Positions 10,436-19,678 of a stretch of 64,000 nt of DNA are shown here, in pieces. The notes beneath the pieces were generated by a model. It made no database searches. It saw only the letters and a program-made list of their open reading frames with translations, and had not been told where the DNA came from. Source of the DNA: Rugamonas sp. A1-17 (lineage in GTDB: Bacteria; Pseudomonadota; Gammaproteobacteria; Burkholderiales; Burkholderiaceae_D); the NCBI GenBank assembly GCA_025548565.1, contig JAJLPB010000005.1, positions 310,001 through 374,000 of the forward strand, written 5' to 3'. A program made the position numbers and the translations under genes. The stretch's first letter is position 1; each line of letters opens with the position of its first letter.

Positions 10436-11596
10436 ATGAAAGCAATGATACTTGCAGCAGGCAAGGGCACGCGCGTGCGTCCCCTGACGTACGATTTGCC
10501 CAAGCCCATGATCCCTATCCTGGGCAAGCCCGTGATGGCCTACCTGATCGAGCATCTGCACAAGTACGGCGTGACCGAGATCATGGTCAACGTCAGCTAT
10601 CTGCACGAGAAAATCGAGGAATATTTCGGCGAGGGCCACCAGTACGACGTCCAGATCGGCTACTCGTTCGAGGGCTATACCACCGACGACGGCGAGGTCG
10701 TGCCGCAGCCGCTGGGCTCGGCAGGCGGCATGAAGAAGATCCAGGAGTTCGGCGGCTTCTTCGACGACACCACCATCGTGCTGTGCGGCGACGCGCTGAT
10801 CGACCTCGACATCAAGTCGGCGTTGTTCGAGCACCGCCGCAAGGGCGCGCTGGCCTCGGTCATCACCAAGGAGGTGCCGTGGGATAAGGTCTCCAGCTAC
10901 GGCGTGGTGGTCACCGACGACAAGGGCCGGATCACCGAGTTCCAGGAAAAGCCCAGCCAGCAGGACGCCAAGTCCAACTTCGTCAGCACCGGCATCTACA
11001 TCTTCGAGCCCGAGGTGATCGACCTGATCCCGTCCGGCCAGACCTTCGACATCGGCTCCCAGCTGTTCCCGCTGCTGGCCGAGAAGGGCATGCCGTTCTA
11101 CGCCCAGACCCGCAACTACAACTGGATCGACATCGGCAGCGTGACCGACTACTGGGAAACCTGCCAGAGCGTATTGATGGGCGAAGTGGCCCACCTGCAC
11201 ATGCCCGGCATCCGTATCAACGACGGCCTGTGGGTCGGCCTGAACACCAGCATCGACTGGGAGGGCACGACCATCGAGGGCCCGGTCTACATCGGTTCCG
11301 GCACCCGCATCGAGGCCGGCGTGCACATCGTCGGCCCGACCTGGATCGGCCACGGCAGCCACATCTGCGCCGGCGCCAAGGTCGTGCGCAGCGTGCTGTT
11401 CGAGTACACCCGCGTGTTACCGAATGTTTCTTTAAATGAAATGATCGTGTTTAAGGACTATAGTGTCGACCGCGCGGGCGAAATGAAGCACGTGTCCGAG
11501 ACCGATCCCGATTCGTGGGCCAACGCCCGCGACCGCCGCAGCAAGCGCCGCACCGAACACAGCAATGAATTAACAGATAAGAGAATGCGAGCATGA
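10436..11596 (+). CDS. Sugar-nucleotidyltransferase (GMPP-like, left-handed beta-helix C-terminus)
   Basis: 386 aa. The N-terminal Rossmann-type transferase domain has LAAGKGTRVRPLT and TYDLPKPMIPILGKP, plus CGDALIDLD and FQEKPS. From about residue 250 a hexapeptide-type beta-helix follows (TTIEGPVYIGSG, AGVHIVGPTWIG). The family makes NDP-sugars (GDP-mannose or dTDP/UDP-glucose) from sugar-1-phosphates. Because AlgA next door already makes GDP-mannose, this enzyme could supply a second donor or act as a regulatory paralogue. The charged C-terminal tail after residue 350 (RDRRSKRRTEH) is atypical. RBS TAGGAG; the stop overlaps algA as ATGA. Confidence 0.82.
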   Translation: MKAMILAAGKGTRVRPLTYDLPKPMIPILGKPVMAYLIEHLHKYGVTEIMVNVSYLHEKIEEYFGEGHQYDVQIGYSFEGYTTDDGEVVPQPLGSAGGMKKIQEFGGFFDDTTIVLCGDALIDLDIKSALFEHRRKGALASVITKEVPWDKVSSYGVVVTDDKGRITEFQEKPSQQDAKSNFVSTGIYIFEPEVIDLIPSGQTFDIGSQLFPLLAEKGMPFYAQTRNYNWIDIGSVTDYWETCQSVLMGEVAHLHMPGIRINDGLWVGLNTSIDWEGTTIEGPVYIGSGTRIEAGVHIVGPTWIGHGSHICAGAKVVRSVLFEYTRVLPNVSLNEMIVFKDYSVDRAGEMKHVSETDPDSWANARDRRSKRRTEHSNELTDKRMRA

Positions 11597-13008
11597 AAAT
11601 TTACCCAGTGATCCTGTCGGGCGGTTCCGGCACCCGTTTATGGCCATTGTCGCGCGCCGTGCTGCCCAAGCAGCTGCTGCCGCTGGTCTCGGACCGCACC
11701 ATGTTGCAGGACACCGCGCTGCGCCTGCACGGCCGGCCGCGGATGATGGCGCCGCTGGTGGTGTGCGGCAACGAGCACCGCTTCCTGGTCGCCGAGCAGA
11801 TGCGCGAGATCGGCATCGCGCCGCTGGGCATCCTGCTGGAGCCGGTCGGGCGCAACACCGCCCCGGCCGTGGCGGCCGCGGCCCACTATCTGCGCGCCAT
11901 CGACGCCGAGGCCGTCATGCTGGTGCTGCCGGCCGACCACGTGATCGAGAACGTCGACGCCTTCTACGCCGCCATCGAACACGCCGCCGCCATGGTGAAC
12001 GGCGGCGCGCTGGCCACCTTCGGCATCGTGCCGACCGCGCCGGAAACCGGCTACGGCTACATCCGCAGCGGCGCGCCGGCCGCCGCCGCGCACTGCTACA
12101 GCGTCGACCGCTTCGTCGAGAAGCCGGACCGCGCCACCGCCGAGGGCTTTGTCGCCGCCGGCAACTACTACTGGAACAGCGGCATGTTCCTGTTCCGCGC
12201 CGACAGCTACCTCAAGGAGCTGCAGCAGTACGCGCCGGCCATCGCCAGCGCCACCGAGGCGGCGGTCGGCAAGGATTACCGCGACCTCGACTTCTGCCGC
12301 CTGGACGAAGCCTCGTTCACCGCCTGCCCGTCCGACTCGATCGACTACGCCGTGATGGAACACACCCGCCACGCCATCGTCGTGCCGGCCGACATCGGCT
12401 GGAACGACGTCGGCTCGTGGTCGGCGCTGTGGGAAGTGCAGCCGCGCGACGGCCAGGGCAACACCGTCCGCGGCGACGTTTACCTGGACGGTGTCAGCGG
12501 CTCGCTGGTGCGCGCCGAGAGCCGCATCGTGGCCGTGGTCGGCGTCCAGGACGTGGTCGTGGTGGAAACCAACGACGCCGTGCTGGTGTGCCACAAGGAC
12601 CAGGTGCAGCGCGTCAAGAACATTGTCGACCACCTGAAGACCAAGCAGCGCACCGAGCACCTGCACCACACCAAGGTCTACCGTCCGTGGGGCTGCTATG
12701 AGGGCATCGACATCGGCGACCGTTTCCAGGTCAAGCGCATCACGGTCAACCCGGGCGGCAAGCTGTCGCTGCAGATGCACCACCACCGCGCCGAGCACTG
12801 GATCGTTGTCAGCGGCACCGCCCGCGTGACCTGCGGCGACCAGGTGACGCTGCTGACCGAGAACGAATCGACCTACATCCCGATCGGCACCACGCACCGC
12901 CTGGAAAACCCGGGCAAGCTGCCGCTGCACCTGATCGAAGTCCAGTCCGGCAGCTATCTGGGCGAGGACGACATCGTCCGCCTGGAAGACGTGTACCAGC
13001 GCGCCTGA
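11593..13008 (+). CDS. algA: Mannose-1-phosphate guanylyltransferase / mannose-6-phosphate isomerase
   Basis: 471 aa bifunctional enzyme of the AlgA/ManC/XanB type. The N-terminal pyrophosphorylase domain has ILSGGSGTRLWPLSR and FVEKPD; the C-terminal cupin isomerase domain has YRPWGCYEGID, GGKLSLQMHHHRAEHW and IPIGTTHRLENPG. It converts fructose-6-P to mannose-6-P and mannose-1-P to GDP-mannose, feeding AlgD. It is the last gene of the operon, overlapping the upstream gene by four bases, and is followed by a hairpin terminator. Confidence 0.92.
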   Translation: MKIYPVILSGGSGTRLWPLSRAVLPKQLLPLVSDRTMLQDTALRLHGRPRMMAPLVVCGNEHRFLVAEQMREIGIAPLGILLEPVGRNTAPAVAAAAHYLRAIDAEAVMLVLPADHVIENVDAFYAAIEHAAAMVNGGALATFGIVPTAPETGYGYIRSGAPAAAAHCYSVDRFVEKPDRATAEGFVAAGNYYWNSGMFLFRADSYLKELQQYAPAIASATEAAVGKDYRDLDFCRLDEASFTACPSDSIDYAVMEHTRHAIVVPADIGWNDVGSWSALWEVQPRDGQGNTVRGDVYLDGVSGSLVRAESRIVAVVGVQDVVVVETNDAVLVCHKDQVQRVKNIVDHLKTKQRTEHLHHTKVYRPWGCYEGIDIGDRFQVKRITVNPGGKLSLQMHHHRAEHWIVVSGTARVTCGDQVTLLTENESTYIPIGTTHRLENPGKLPLHLIEVQSGSYLGEDDIVRLEDVYQRA

Positions 13009-13016
13009 TGTTTCAG

Positions 13017-13050
13017 GGCGGCCGCGGCTGAAAAGCGCGGCCGCCATTTT
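13017..13050 (+). terminator. Terminator after the EPS operon
   Basis: Perfect 10-bp stem (GGCGGCCGCG with CGCGGCCGCC) around a nine-base loop, ending in a short A-TTTT tail, eight bases beyond the algA stop. The T-run is short, so termination may be partial. Confidence 0.7.
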
Positions 13051-13183
13051 CCCGTCTTGGCGTAGGTTGCTTCCTACGCCGCCTGCAACATCCCCCCGCC
13101 AGCGCCATTTTCCCTCTCAGCGCCGCCGCGGCGCGGCCGCGCGCGCCTGGTGAGCCCAGCCACGCGCGATTGCCGTTCGCGCC

Positions 13184-13211
13184 TTGCCGCCACGGGCGCC
13201 AATGCTAGGAT
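13184..13211 (+). promoter_or_regulatory. Candidate sigma-70 promoter for the PEP-CTERM gene
   Basis: TTGCCG, 16 bases, TAGGAT, lying 67 bases before the ATG at 13279. Four of six bases match in each box; there is no experimental support. Confidence 0.4.
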
Positions 13212-13278
13212 AAATCCGCAGTATTGATCAACCGGCGGCAGCGCGCGCCGTGGCCGCCTTTCTTGAGGGAGGTGATGT

Positions 13279-13818
13279 ATGAAGCTTACACAAACCATTG
13301 TGGCGGCGTTGCTGCTGGCGGCCGCCACGGGCCTGCCGTCGGCACAAGCCGCCGACATCAGCCAGGGCGTGCAAACCCTGGACCTGAGCGGCGGCAGCGC
13401 GTTGCTCAAGCATGAATTTGGCGCGGGCAACGCCGGTAACACCTTTAGCGACCGCTATGACTTCACCGCCAGCAGCGGCCAGCTGCTGGGCGCCCTGGTC
13501 AGCAGCCTGGACCTGGCGGGGCTGGGGGGCGCCAGCTTCGACAGCTTCAAGCTGTACAACACGGGCGGTTTCTCGCTCGACGGCAGCCGGCAGTCGGCGC
13601 CCGGCGCGATGGCCGAAGTATGGACCCTGAACGCCCACAACCTGCTGGCCGGCAGCTACTACCTGCTGGTCAGTGGCACCGTGCGCAACGCCGCCGCCGG
13701 CAACTACGTCGGCTCGCTGGCCGTCAGCGCCGTGCCGGAGCCGGCCACCTATGGCATGCTGCTGGGCGGCGCCGGCCTCGTGGGTTGGCTGGCGCGGCGT
13801 CGCAAGGCCGGGCAATAG
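13279..13818 (+). CDS. FxDxF-family PEP-CTERM sorting-domain protein
   Basis: 179 aa. Sec signal peptide (residues 1 to about 24, ending AQA). The middle has FSDRYDF, which fits the FxDxF subgroup. The C-terminus carries the tripartite sorting signal: VPEP, then a hydrophobic helix (YGMLLGGAGLVGWLA), then RRRK. Such proteins are exported, cleaved by an exosortase and passed to the cell surface or EPS matrix. It lies directly behind the EPS operon with its own promoter candidate and terminator. RBS GAGGGAGG. No exosortase gene is in the window. Confidence 0.9.
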   Translation: MKLTQTIVAALLLAAATGLPSAQAADISQGVQTLDLSGGSALLKHEFGAGNAGNTFSDRYDFTASSGQLLGALVSSLDLAGLGGASFDSFKLYNTGGFSLDGSRQSAPGAMAEVWTLNAHNLLAGSYYLLVSGTVRNAAAGNYVGSLAVSAVPEPATYGMLLGGAGLVGWLARRRKAGQ

Positions 13819-13830
13819 CGCTATAATCCC

Positions 13831-13858
13831 AACGGAAGCCGCCGCTTCCGTTTTTTTT
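13831..13858 (+). terminator. Rho-independent terminator after the PEP-CTERM gene
   Basis: Nine-bp perfect stem (AACGGAAGC with GCTTCCGTT), four-base loop CGCC, then a run of T to 13858. Confidence 0.92.
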
Positions 13859-13884
13859 GCCACCTCCCACAGCGAACGACTCAC

Positions 13885-14904
13885 TTGCGATCCCTCTTAC
13901 TTTTCCTTGCCACCATGCTGGCGCTGTGCGGCGCCGCCCGTGCGCAAAACCTGCCGGCCGCCGGCCTCACCGCCGCCCAACTGGCGGTGGTCATCAACGA
14001 CGACGAACCCAACAGCGTTGAACTGGGCGAGTACTACCAGAAGGCGCGCAATATCCCGCCGGCCAACATGGTGCACGTGCGCATACCGCACCGGCCGCAC
14101 AAGCTCGACGCCGCCCAGTTCGAGGCGCTCAAGGCGCAGATCGACGCCAGGCTGGGCCCGGACATCCAGGCCGTGCTGATGGTGTGGACCGCGCCCTACG
14201 CGGTCGAGTGCAACTCGATCACCTCGGCCTACACGCTGGGGCTGGACAGCGGCCTGTGCGCCAAGAGCTGCGCCCCGAGCAAGCCCAGCAGCTATTTCAA
14301 CGCCATGGCGGGCAAGCCCTACGCCGACTACCAGATGCGCATCTCGATGCTGTTGCCGACCGATTCGGTGGAGGCGTCCAAGGCCCTGATCGACCGCGGC
14401 GTGCTGGCCGGTTTCGCCACACCCACCGCCGCCGCGTATTTTCTGCGGACCAGCGACACCGCGCGCAGCAGCCGCGCGCAGTTCTTCCCGCGCTCGATGA
14501 GCGTGCCGTCCAAGAAGCTGACCATCAAGACCCTGCAGGCCGACAGCATCGAGCAGGTGGACGACATCATCGTCTATGAAACCGGCGTCAGCACCGTCCC
14601 CAAGTTGTTCACCCTGAAGTTCCTGCCGGGCGCGCTGGCCGATCACCTGACCTCGTACGGCGGCGACTTGCTGGCCGAGAGCGGGCAGATGAGCAGCCTG
14701 CGCTGGCTGGACGCGGGCGCCACGGCCAGCTACGGCACCGTCAGCGAACCGTGCAACCATTGGCAGAAATTCCCCAACTCCACGGTGCTGCTGGCGCAAT
14801 ACCTGCGCGGCAACAGCGCGATCGAAGCGTACTGGAAGAGCGTGGCCTGGCCGGCGCAGGGCGTGTTCATCGGCGAACCGCTGGCCGCTCCGTACCGCCG
14901 CTGA
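13885..14904 (+). CDS. TIGR03790-family exported protein
   Basis: 339 aa with start TTG at 13885; the only nearby ATG (13915) would cut off most of the signal peptide (MRSLLLFLATMLALCGAARA), so TTG is preferred. Recognisable family phrases are LAVVINDDEPNSVELGEYY, ARNIPPANMVHV and a late WLDAGATASYGTVSEPCNH. TIGR03790 proteins are uncharacterised but known to occur only in genomes that also encode exosortases, which fits this neighbourhood. The conserved Cys residues (CNSITSAY, GLCAKSC) could form disulfides after export. Function unknown; a link to PEP-CTERM surface biology is inferred from co-occurrence. Confidence 0.82.
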   Translation: MRSLLLFLATMLALCGAARAQNLPAAGLTAAQLAVVINDDEPNSVELGEYYQKARNIPPANMVHVRIPHRPHKLDAAQFEALKAQIDARLGPDIQAVLMVWTAPYAVECNSITSAYTLGLDSGLCAKSCAPSKPSSYFNAMAGKPYADYQMRISMLLPTDSVEASKALIDRGVLAGFATPTAAAYFLRTSDTARSSRAQFFPRSMSVPSKKLTIKTLQADSIEQVDDIIVYETGVSTVPKLFTLKFLPGALADHLTSYGGDLLAESGQMSSLRWLDAGATASYGTVSEPCNHWQKFPNSTVLLAQYLRGNSAIEAYWKSVAWPAQGVFIGEPLAAPYRR

Positions 14905-14953
14905 TGCCAGTCAAGCGCGCGGCGAAAGAGGGCAGGGGGCACTGAACCATGTG

Positions 14954-14971
14954 TTAGTCCGAACGGACTAA
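14954..14971. promoter_or_regulatory. Perfect 8-bp inverted repeat, possible operator
   Basis: TTAGTCCG-AA-CGGACTAA lies 49 bases past the stop of the TIGR03790 gene and 110 bases before the nuclease ATG. There is no T-run, so it does not look like a terminator; a dimeric regulator site controlling the nuclease and PEP-CTERM pair is possible. Confidence 0.4.
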
Positions 14972-15081
14972 AGGTATGTCATCAAGGCGTCAATCCGCCG
15001 GCTTAATATGCAAAATGCAATTTCTGAAATCATTTTGTTAAGACCGGCGCGCCGACCTTTTCTTCATACCAGGACCAACAC

Positions 15082-18000
15082 ATGAAAACAATCTTCCACT
15101 CGCCGAACGCCCGGGCTGCCTCCACGCCGGGCCGGCGCACCATCATCGCCGCCGCCCTGATGGCGGGCCTGTCGGCGGCCGCCCATGCCGACTCGCCGGT
15201 CGTGATCAGCCAGGTGTACGGCGGCGGCGGCAACAGCGGCGCCACCATCAAGAACGATTTCATCGAACTGTTCAACCGCGGCACGCAACCGGTCAGCCTG
15301 GCCGGCTGGAGCGTGCAATACGCCAGCGCCGCCGGCACGTCGTGGCAGGTCACCAAGATCAGCGGCAGCCCGGTGCTGCAGCCCGGCCAGTACTACCTGG
15401 TGCAGGAGGCGGCCGGCACCGGCGCCGGCGCGCTGCTGACGCCGGACACCACCGGCACCATTCCAATGAGCGGCACCACCGGCAAGGTCGCGCTGGTCAG
15501 CGACGGCAACGCCCTGTCCGGCGCGGCGCCGGCCGGCGCCACGCTGGTGGACCTGCTGGGTTATAACGCCGGCTATTTCGAAGGCACCAACGGTCCCGGC
15601 CTGAGCAACACCACCGCCGCGCTGCGCGCCAACGGCGGCTGCACCGACACCGACAACAACGGCAGCGACTTCGCCACCGGCGCGCCCAACCCGCGCAACA
15701 CCGCCAGCCCGCTGCATTCGTGCGGCGTGCCGCCGGCGCCGCCTATCGTCGCCAGCTGCCCGGCCAACCTGGCCATGGCGGTCGGCTTTGCCGGCAGCGC
15801 CGACCTGAGCGCGACCGACGCCGACGGCATCGTCAACAACGCCGTCATCACCTCGACCGCCGTGCCCGGCATCAGCCTGGTGAACTTCCAGGCCGCGTCG
15901 GCCGCCGGCGCCAACGCCACCGTCAGCCTGAGCGTGGGCGCCGGCGTGGCGCAGGGCAGCTATCCGGTCGTGGTGCGCTTCGATAACGACCAGTCGCAGC
16001 AGGCCAGCTGCACCATCGACGTCAGCGTGGCCTCGCCGGCCGGCGTCACCCACAGCATTCCGCAGATCCAGGGGCCGGGCGACACCAGCCCGTACGCCGG
16101 CACCGTGCAGACCACCGAAGGCGTGGTCACGGCCAAGGTCGGCTCAGGCTTCTTCATCCAGGACGCGGCGGGCGACGGCGATCCGCAAACCTCGGACGGC
16201 ATCTTCGTCTACACCACGGCGGCCAACACCGGCACCGTGCAGGTCGGCGACCAGGTCCGCATCACCGGCACCGTCACCGACTACGCGCCGGTGGCCGGCG
16301 GCCACGCCTACACCGAGCTGCAGAACATCAGCGCCATCGTCAAGACCGGCAGCGGCATCGCCGTCACCCCGACCAACATCCAGCTGCCCTACGCCAACCT
16401 GGGTCAGGTCGAAGGCATGCTGGTGCGCTTCACCAACGCGCTGACCGTGTCGCAGCTGGAGTTCCTGGGCGACCGCGGCGAAGTGACGCTGTCGTCCGGC
16501 CGCCTGGAGGCGCCGACCAACCACTACCGCGCCGGCTCCAACGAAGCCAAGGCGCTGGCGCTGGCCAACGCCGGCAACCAGATCGTGCTGGACGACGGCA
16601 TCTTCACCACGCCGACCACCATTCCCTACCTGGGCGCGGATGGCTCGTTGCGCGCCGGCGACACCGTCTCCGGCCTGACCGGCGTGGTGGACTTCGGCGC
16701 CAAGGGCGGTGGCGGCGCAGGCTTCAAGCTGCAGCCGACCGTGGCCCCGGTGTTCTCGCAGGATAATCCGCGCACCGCGCCGCCGGCCCTGGTCGCCGGC
16801 AACATCAAGGTCGCCAGCGCCAACGTGCTGAACTACTTCACCACCTTCACCAACGGCACCGACGTCGAAGGCCACACGGGGCAGGGCTGCTCGCTGGGCG
16901 CCAGCGTCAGCAAGTCCAACTGCCGCGGCGCCGACAACCTCAACGAGTTCAACCGCCAGACCGCCAAGATCGTCGGCGAGCTCAAGTCCATCGACGCCGA
17001 CGTCTTCGGCCTGATGGAAATCCAGAACAGCGGCGAGTACACGGTCGGCTACCTGGTCAAGGCGCTCAACGAGGCGATCTCGCCGGGCACCGGCTTCCAG
17101 ACCTACGCGGTCGTGCCCAAGCCGGCCTCCACCGGCACCGACGCCATCCGCGTGGCCATGATCTACAAGCCGGCCTCGCTGACGATGGTGGGCGGCGCCA
17201 TGTCCGACGCCGACAGCATCAACAACCGTCCGCCGATGGCGCAGACCTTCGTCGCCAACAACGGCGCCAAATTCTCGCTGATCGTCAACCACCTGAAATC
17301 GAAGGGCAGCTGCCCGGCCGGTTCCGGCGGCGACGCCGACAAGGGCGACGGCCAGAGCTGCTGGAACGCCACCCGCGTCAGCCAGGCCACCCGCCTGGTC
17401 ACCACCTTCGCGCCGCAAGTGGCGGCCGCCGCCGGCGACGCCAAGGTGCTGATGATCGGCGACTTCAACTCCTACGGCATGGAAGACCCGATCAAGGTCA
17501 TCACCGACACCGGCTACGTCAACCAGCTGGAGCGCTTTGTGCGCGGTGGCGGCGGCATGCCGTACTCCTTCGTCTTCAACAGCGAGGCGGGCTACCTGGA
17601 CCACGCGCTGGCCAGCCCGGCGCTGACGCCGTCGGTGGCGGACGCGGCCGAATGGCATAACAACGCCGACGAGCCGACCGTGGTCGACTACAACACCGAC
17701 GGCAAGCCGGAAGACAAGTACACCGCCGCACCGTACCGCGCCTCCGACCACGACCCGGTCGTCATCAGCCTGAACCTGGCCGCGCCGTACAGCGACGTCG
17801 GCGCCAGCGTCAAGACGTCCGCCACCGGCCTGGTGTTCAACCGCGCCACCGGCAAGTACAGCTCGACGTACGCCGTCACCAACACCGGCGCGGCCGCGCT
17901 GAGCGGTCCGTTCCAGGTCGAGTTCGACGGCCTGCCGGCCGGCGTCACGCTGAGCAACGCCAGCGGCAGCCACGCCGGCGCGCCGTACATCACGGTCAAC

Positions 18001-18108
18001 GCGGCCACGCTGGCGCCGGGCGCCACCGTCTCGTTCGCGCTGAGCTTCAGCAAGACCGGCACGGCCAACATCAGCTACACCACCAAAGTCTACAGCGGCA
18101 ATTTCTAA
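15082..18108 (+). CDS. ExeM/NucH-family extracellular endonuclease with lamin-tail domain
   Basis: 1008 aa. Signal peptide to about residue 36 (AAHA). A lamin-tail domain (about 40-165; VVISQVYGGGGNSG, DFIELFNRG) precedes an OB-like region and an endonuclease/exonuclease/phosphatase domain (about 570-900). Catalytic-type motifs are GLMEIQNSGE, GDFNS (Asp794) and SDHDPV (888-893). The C-terminal 100 residues form a CARDB/DUF11-like beta domain without a sorting tail. It should degrade extracellular DNA for nutrients or for biofilm turnover. The PEP-CTERM gene begins about ten bases after the stop, so the two are co-transcribed. Confidence 0.9.
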   Translation: MKTIFHSPNARAASTPGRRTIIAAALMAGLSAAAHADSPVVISQVYGGGGNSGATIKNDFIELFNRGTQPVSLAGWSVQYASAAGTSWQVTKISGSPVLQPGQYYLVQEAAGTGAGALLTPDTTGTIPMSGTTGKVALVSDGNALSGAAPAGATLVDLLGYNAGYFEGTNGPGLSNTTAALRANGGCTDTDNNGSDFATGAPNPRNTASPLHSCGVPPAPPIVASCPANLAMAVGFAGSADLSATDADGIVNNAVITSTAVPGISLVNFQAASAAGANATVSLSVGAGVAQGSYPVVVRFDNDQSQQASCTIDVSVASPAGVTHSIPQIQGPGDTSPYAGTVQTTEGVVTAKVGSGFFIQDAAGDGDPQTSDGIFVYTTAANTGTVQVGDQVRITGTVTDYAPVAGGHAYTELQNISAIVKTGSGIAVTPTNIQLPYANLGQVEGMLVRFTNALTVSQLEFLGDRGEVTLSSGRLEAPTNHYRAGSNEAKALALANAGNQIVLDDGIFTTPTTIPYLGADGSLRAGDTVSGLTGVVDFGAKGGGGAGFKLQPTVAPVFSQDNPRTAPPALVAGNIKVASANVLNYFTTFTNGTDVEGHTGQGCSLGASVSKSNCRGADNLNEFNRQTAKIVGELKSIDADVFGLMEIQNSGEYTVGYLVKALNEAISPGTGFQTYAVVPKPASTGTDAIRVAMIYKPASLTMVGGAMSDADSINNRPPMAQTFVANNGAKFSLIVNHLKSKGSCPAGSGGDADKGDGQSCWNATRVSQATRLVTTFAPQVAAAAGDAKVLMIGDFNSYGMEDPIKVITDTGYVNQLERFVRGGGGMPYSFVFNSEAGYLDHALASPALTPSVADAAEWHNNADEPTVVDYNTDGKPEDKYTAAPYRASDHDPVVISLNLAAPYSDVGASVKTSATGLVFNRATGKYSSTYAVTNTGAAALSGPFQVEFDGLPAGVTLSNASGSHAGAPYITVNAATLAPGATVSFALSFSKTGTANISYTTKVYSGNF

Positions 18109-18118
18109 GGATATGACC

Positions 18119-18751
18119 ATGTTCAAACCAAACCTCTCCCTGACCCTGCGCCATGCCGCGATGGCGCTGGCCCTGGGCGTCGCCTGCGCCGGCGCGGCGT
18201 CGGCCCAGACCCTGCACGTCGAACTCAACACCGCGTCGCTGGTCAACACCGGCTTCCTGGACCTGCAGTTCAATCCGTCGCAGGTGCCAGCCAGCTTCGC
18301 CAGCGCCACCATCAGCCACCTGTCCGGCTTTGGCGACCTGTCCGGCGCCGTCCTGACCGGCAACGTGCAGCAGAACGCCGCCGGCTTCGTGTTCGGCAAC
18401 ACCACCGACTACAACGACCTGTTCCAGGGTATTGCCTTCGGCGGCAAGGTCAGCTTCGACGTCACCTTCGGCGGCCTGTCCGACCCGTCGCCGGCCGCGC
18501 TGCAGAGCAAGTTTGCCGTGTCGCTGTATGACGCCGACGGCACCACGGCGCTGGGCAACTTCAACCCGCAGGACGGCACGCTGATGTCGATCACCTGGCA
18601 GCCGGCCGCCGGCGCCGGCGTGCTGTCGTCGGACGTCACCGACCACGCGATCGGCAGCGTCAGCGCGGTGCCGGAACCGTCGACCTGGGCCATGCTGGGC
18701 GCCGGCCTGGCGCTGGTGGGCGTCGCCCGCCGCCGCAAGCTCTCCGCCTGA
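18119..18751 (+). CDS. PEP-CTERM protein (NF038129-like)
   Basis: 210 aa from the ATG at 18119, which has AAGGA seven bases upstream; the ATG at 18113 is too close to the ribosome site. Signal peptide ends near ASA. The body resembles the NF038129 PEP-CTERM family (LVNTGFLDLQFNP, LSGFGDLSGAV). The C-terminus has VPEPSTWAMLGAGLALVG followed by ARRRK, the exosortase signal. It is coupled to the nuclease gene, which suggests that a surface protein and a DNA-degrading enzyme act together. It ends at a strong terminator. Confidence 0.88.
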   Translation: MFKPNLSLTLRHAAMALALGVACAGAASAQTLHVELNTASLVNTGFLDLQFNPSQVPASFASATISHLSGFGDLSGAVLTGNVQQNAAGFVFGNTTDYNDLFQGIAFGGKVSFDVTFGGLSDPSPAALQSKFAVSLYDADGTTALGNFNPQDGTLMSITWQPAAGAGVLSSDVTDHAIGSVSAVPEPSTWAMLGAGLALVGVARRRKLSA

Positions 18752-18763
18752 GTTTAACGGCTG

Positions 18764-18795
18764 CAAAAAAACGACACCCCGGTGTCGTTTTTTTG
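18764..18795. terminator. Bidirectional-looking rho-independent terminator
   Basis: ACGACACC/GGTGTCGT stem flanked by seven A on the left and seven T on the right, just after the PEP-CTERM stop codon. Confidence 0.93.
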
Positions 18796-18935
18796 CATTT
18801 AGAAGGCCACTTCTAAATCGCAAGCGATACAGACGGACACTGGATATATATCGCCAGGCTCTGAATCCGCGATGGAAATCATATTAGTATTGCCAGATTG
18901 CTTGTTGCATAGTGATTCCTTTGCACGGATTTGCC

Positions 18936-19676
<741 letters not shown>

Positions 19677-19678
19677 CG

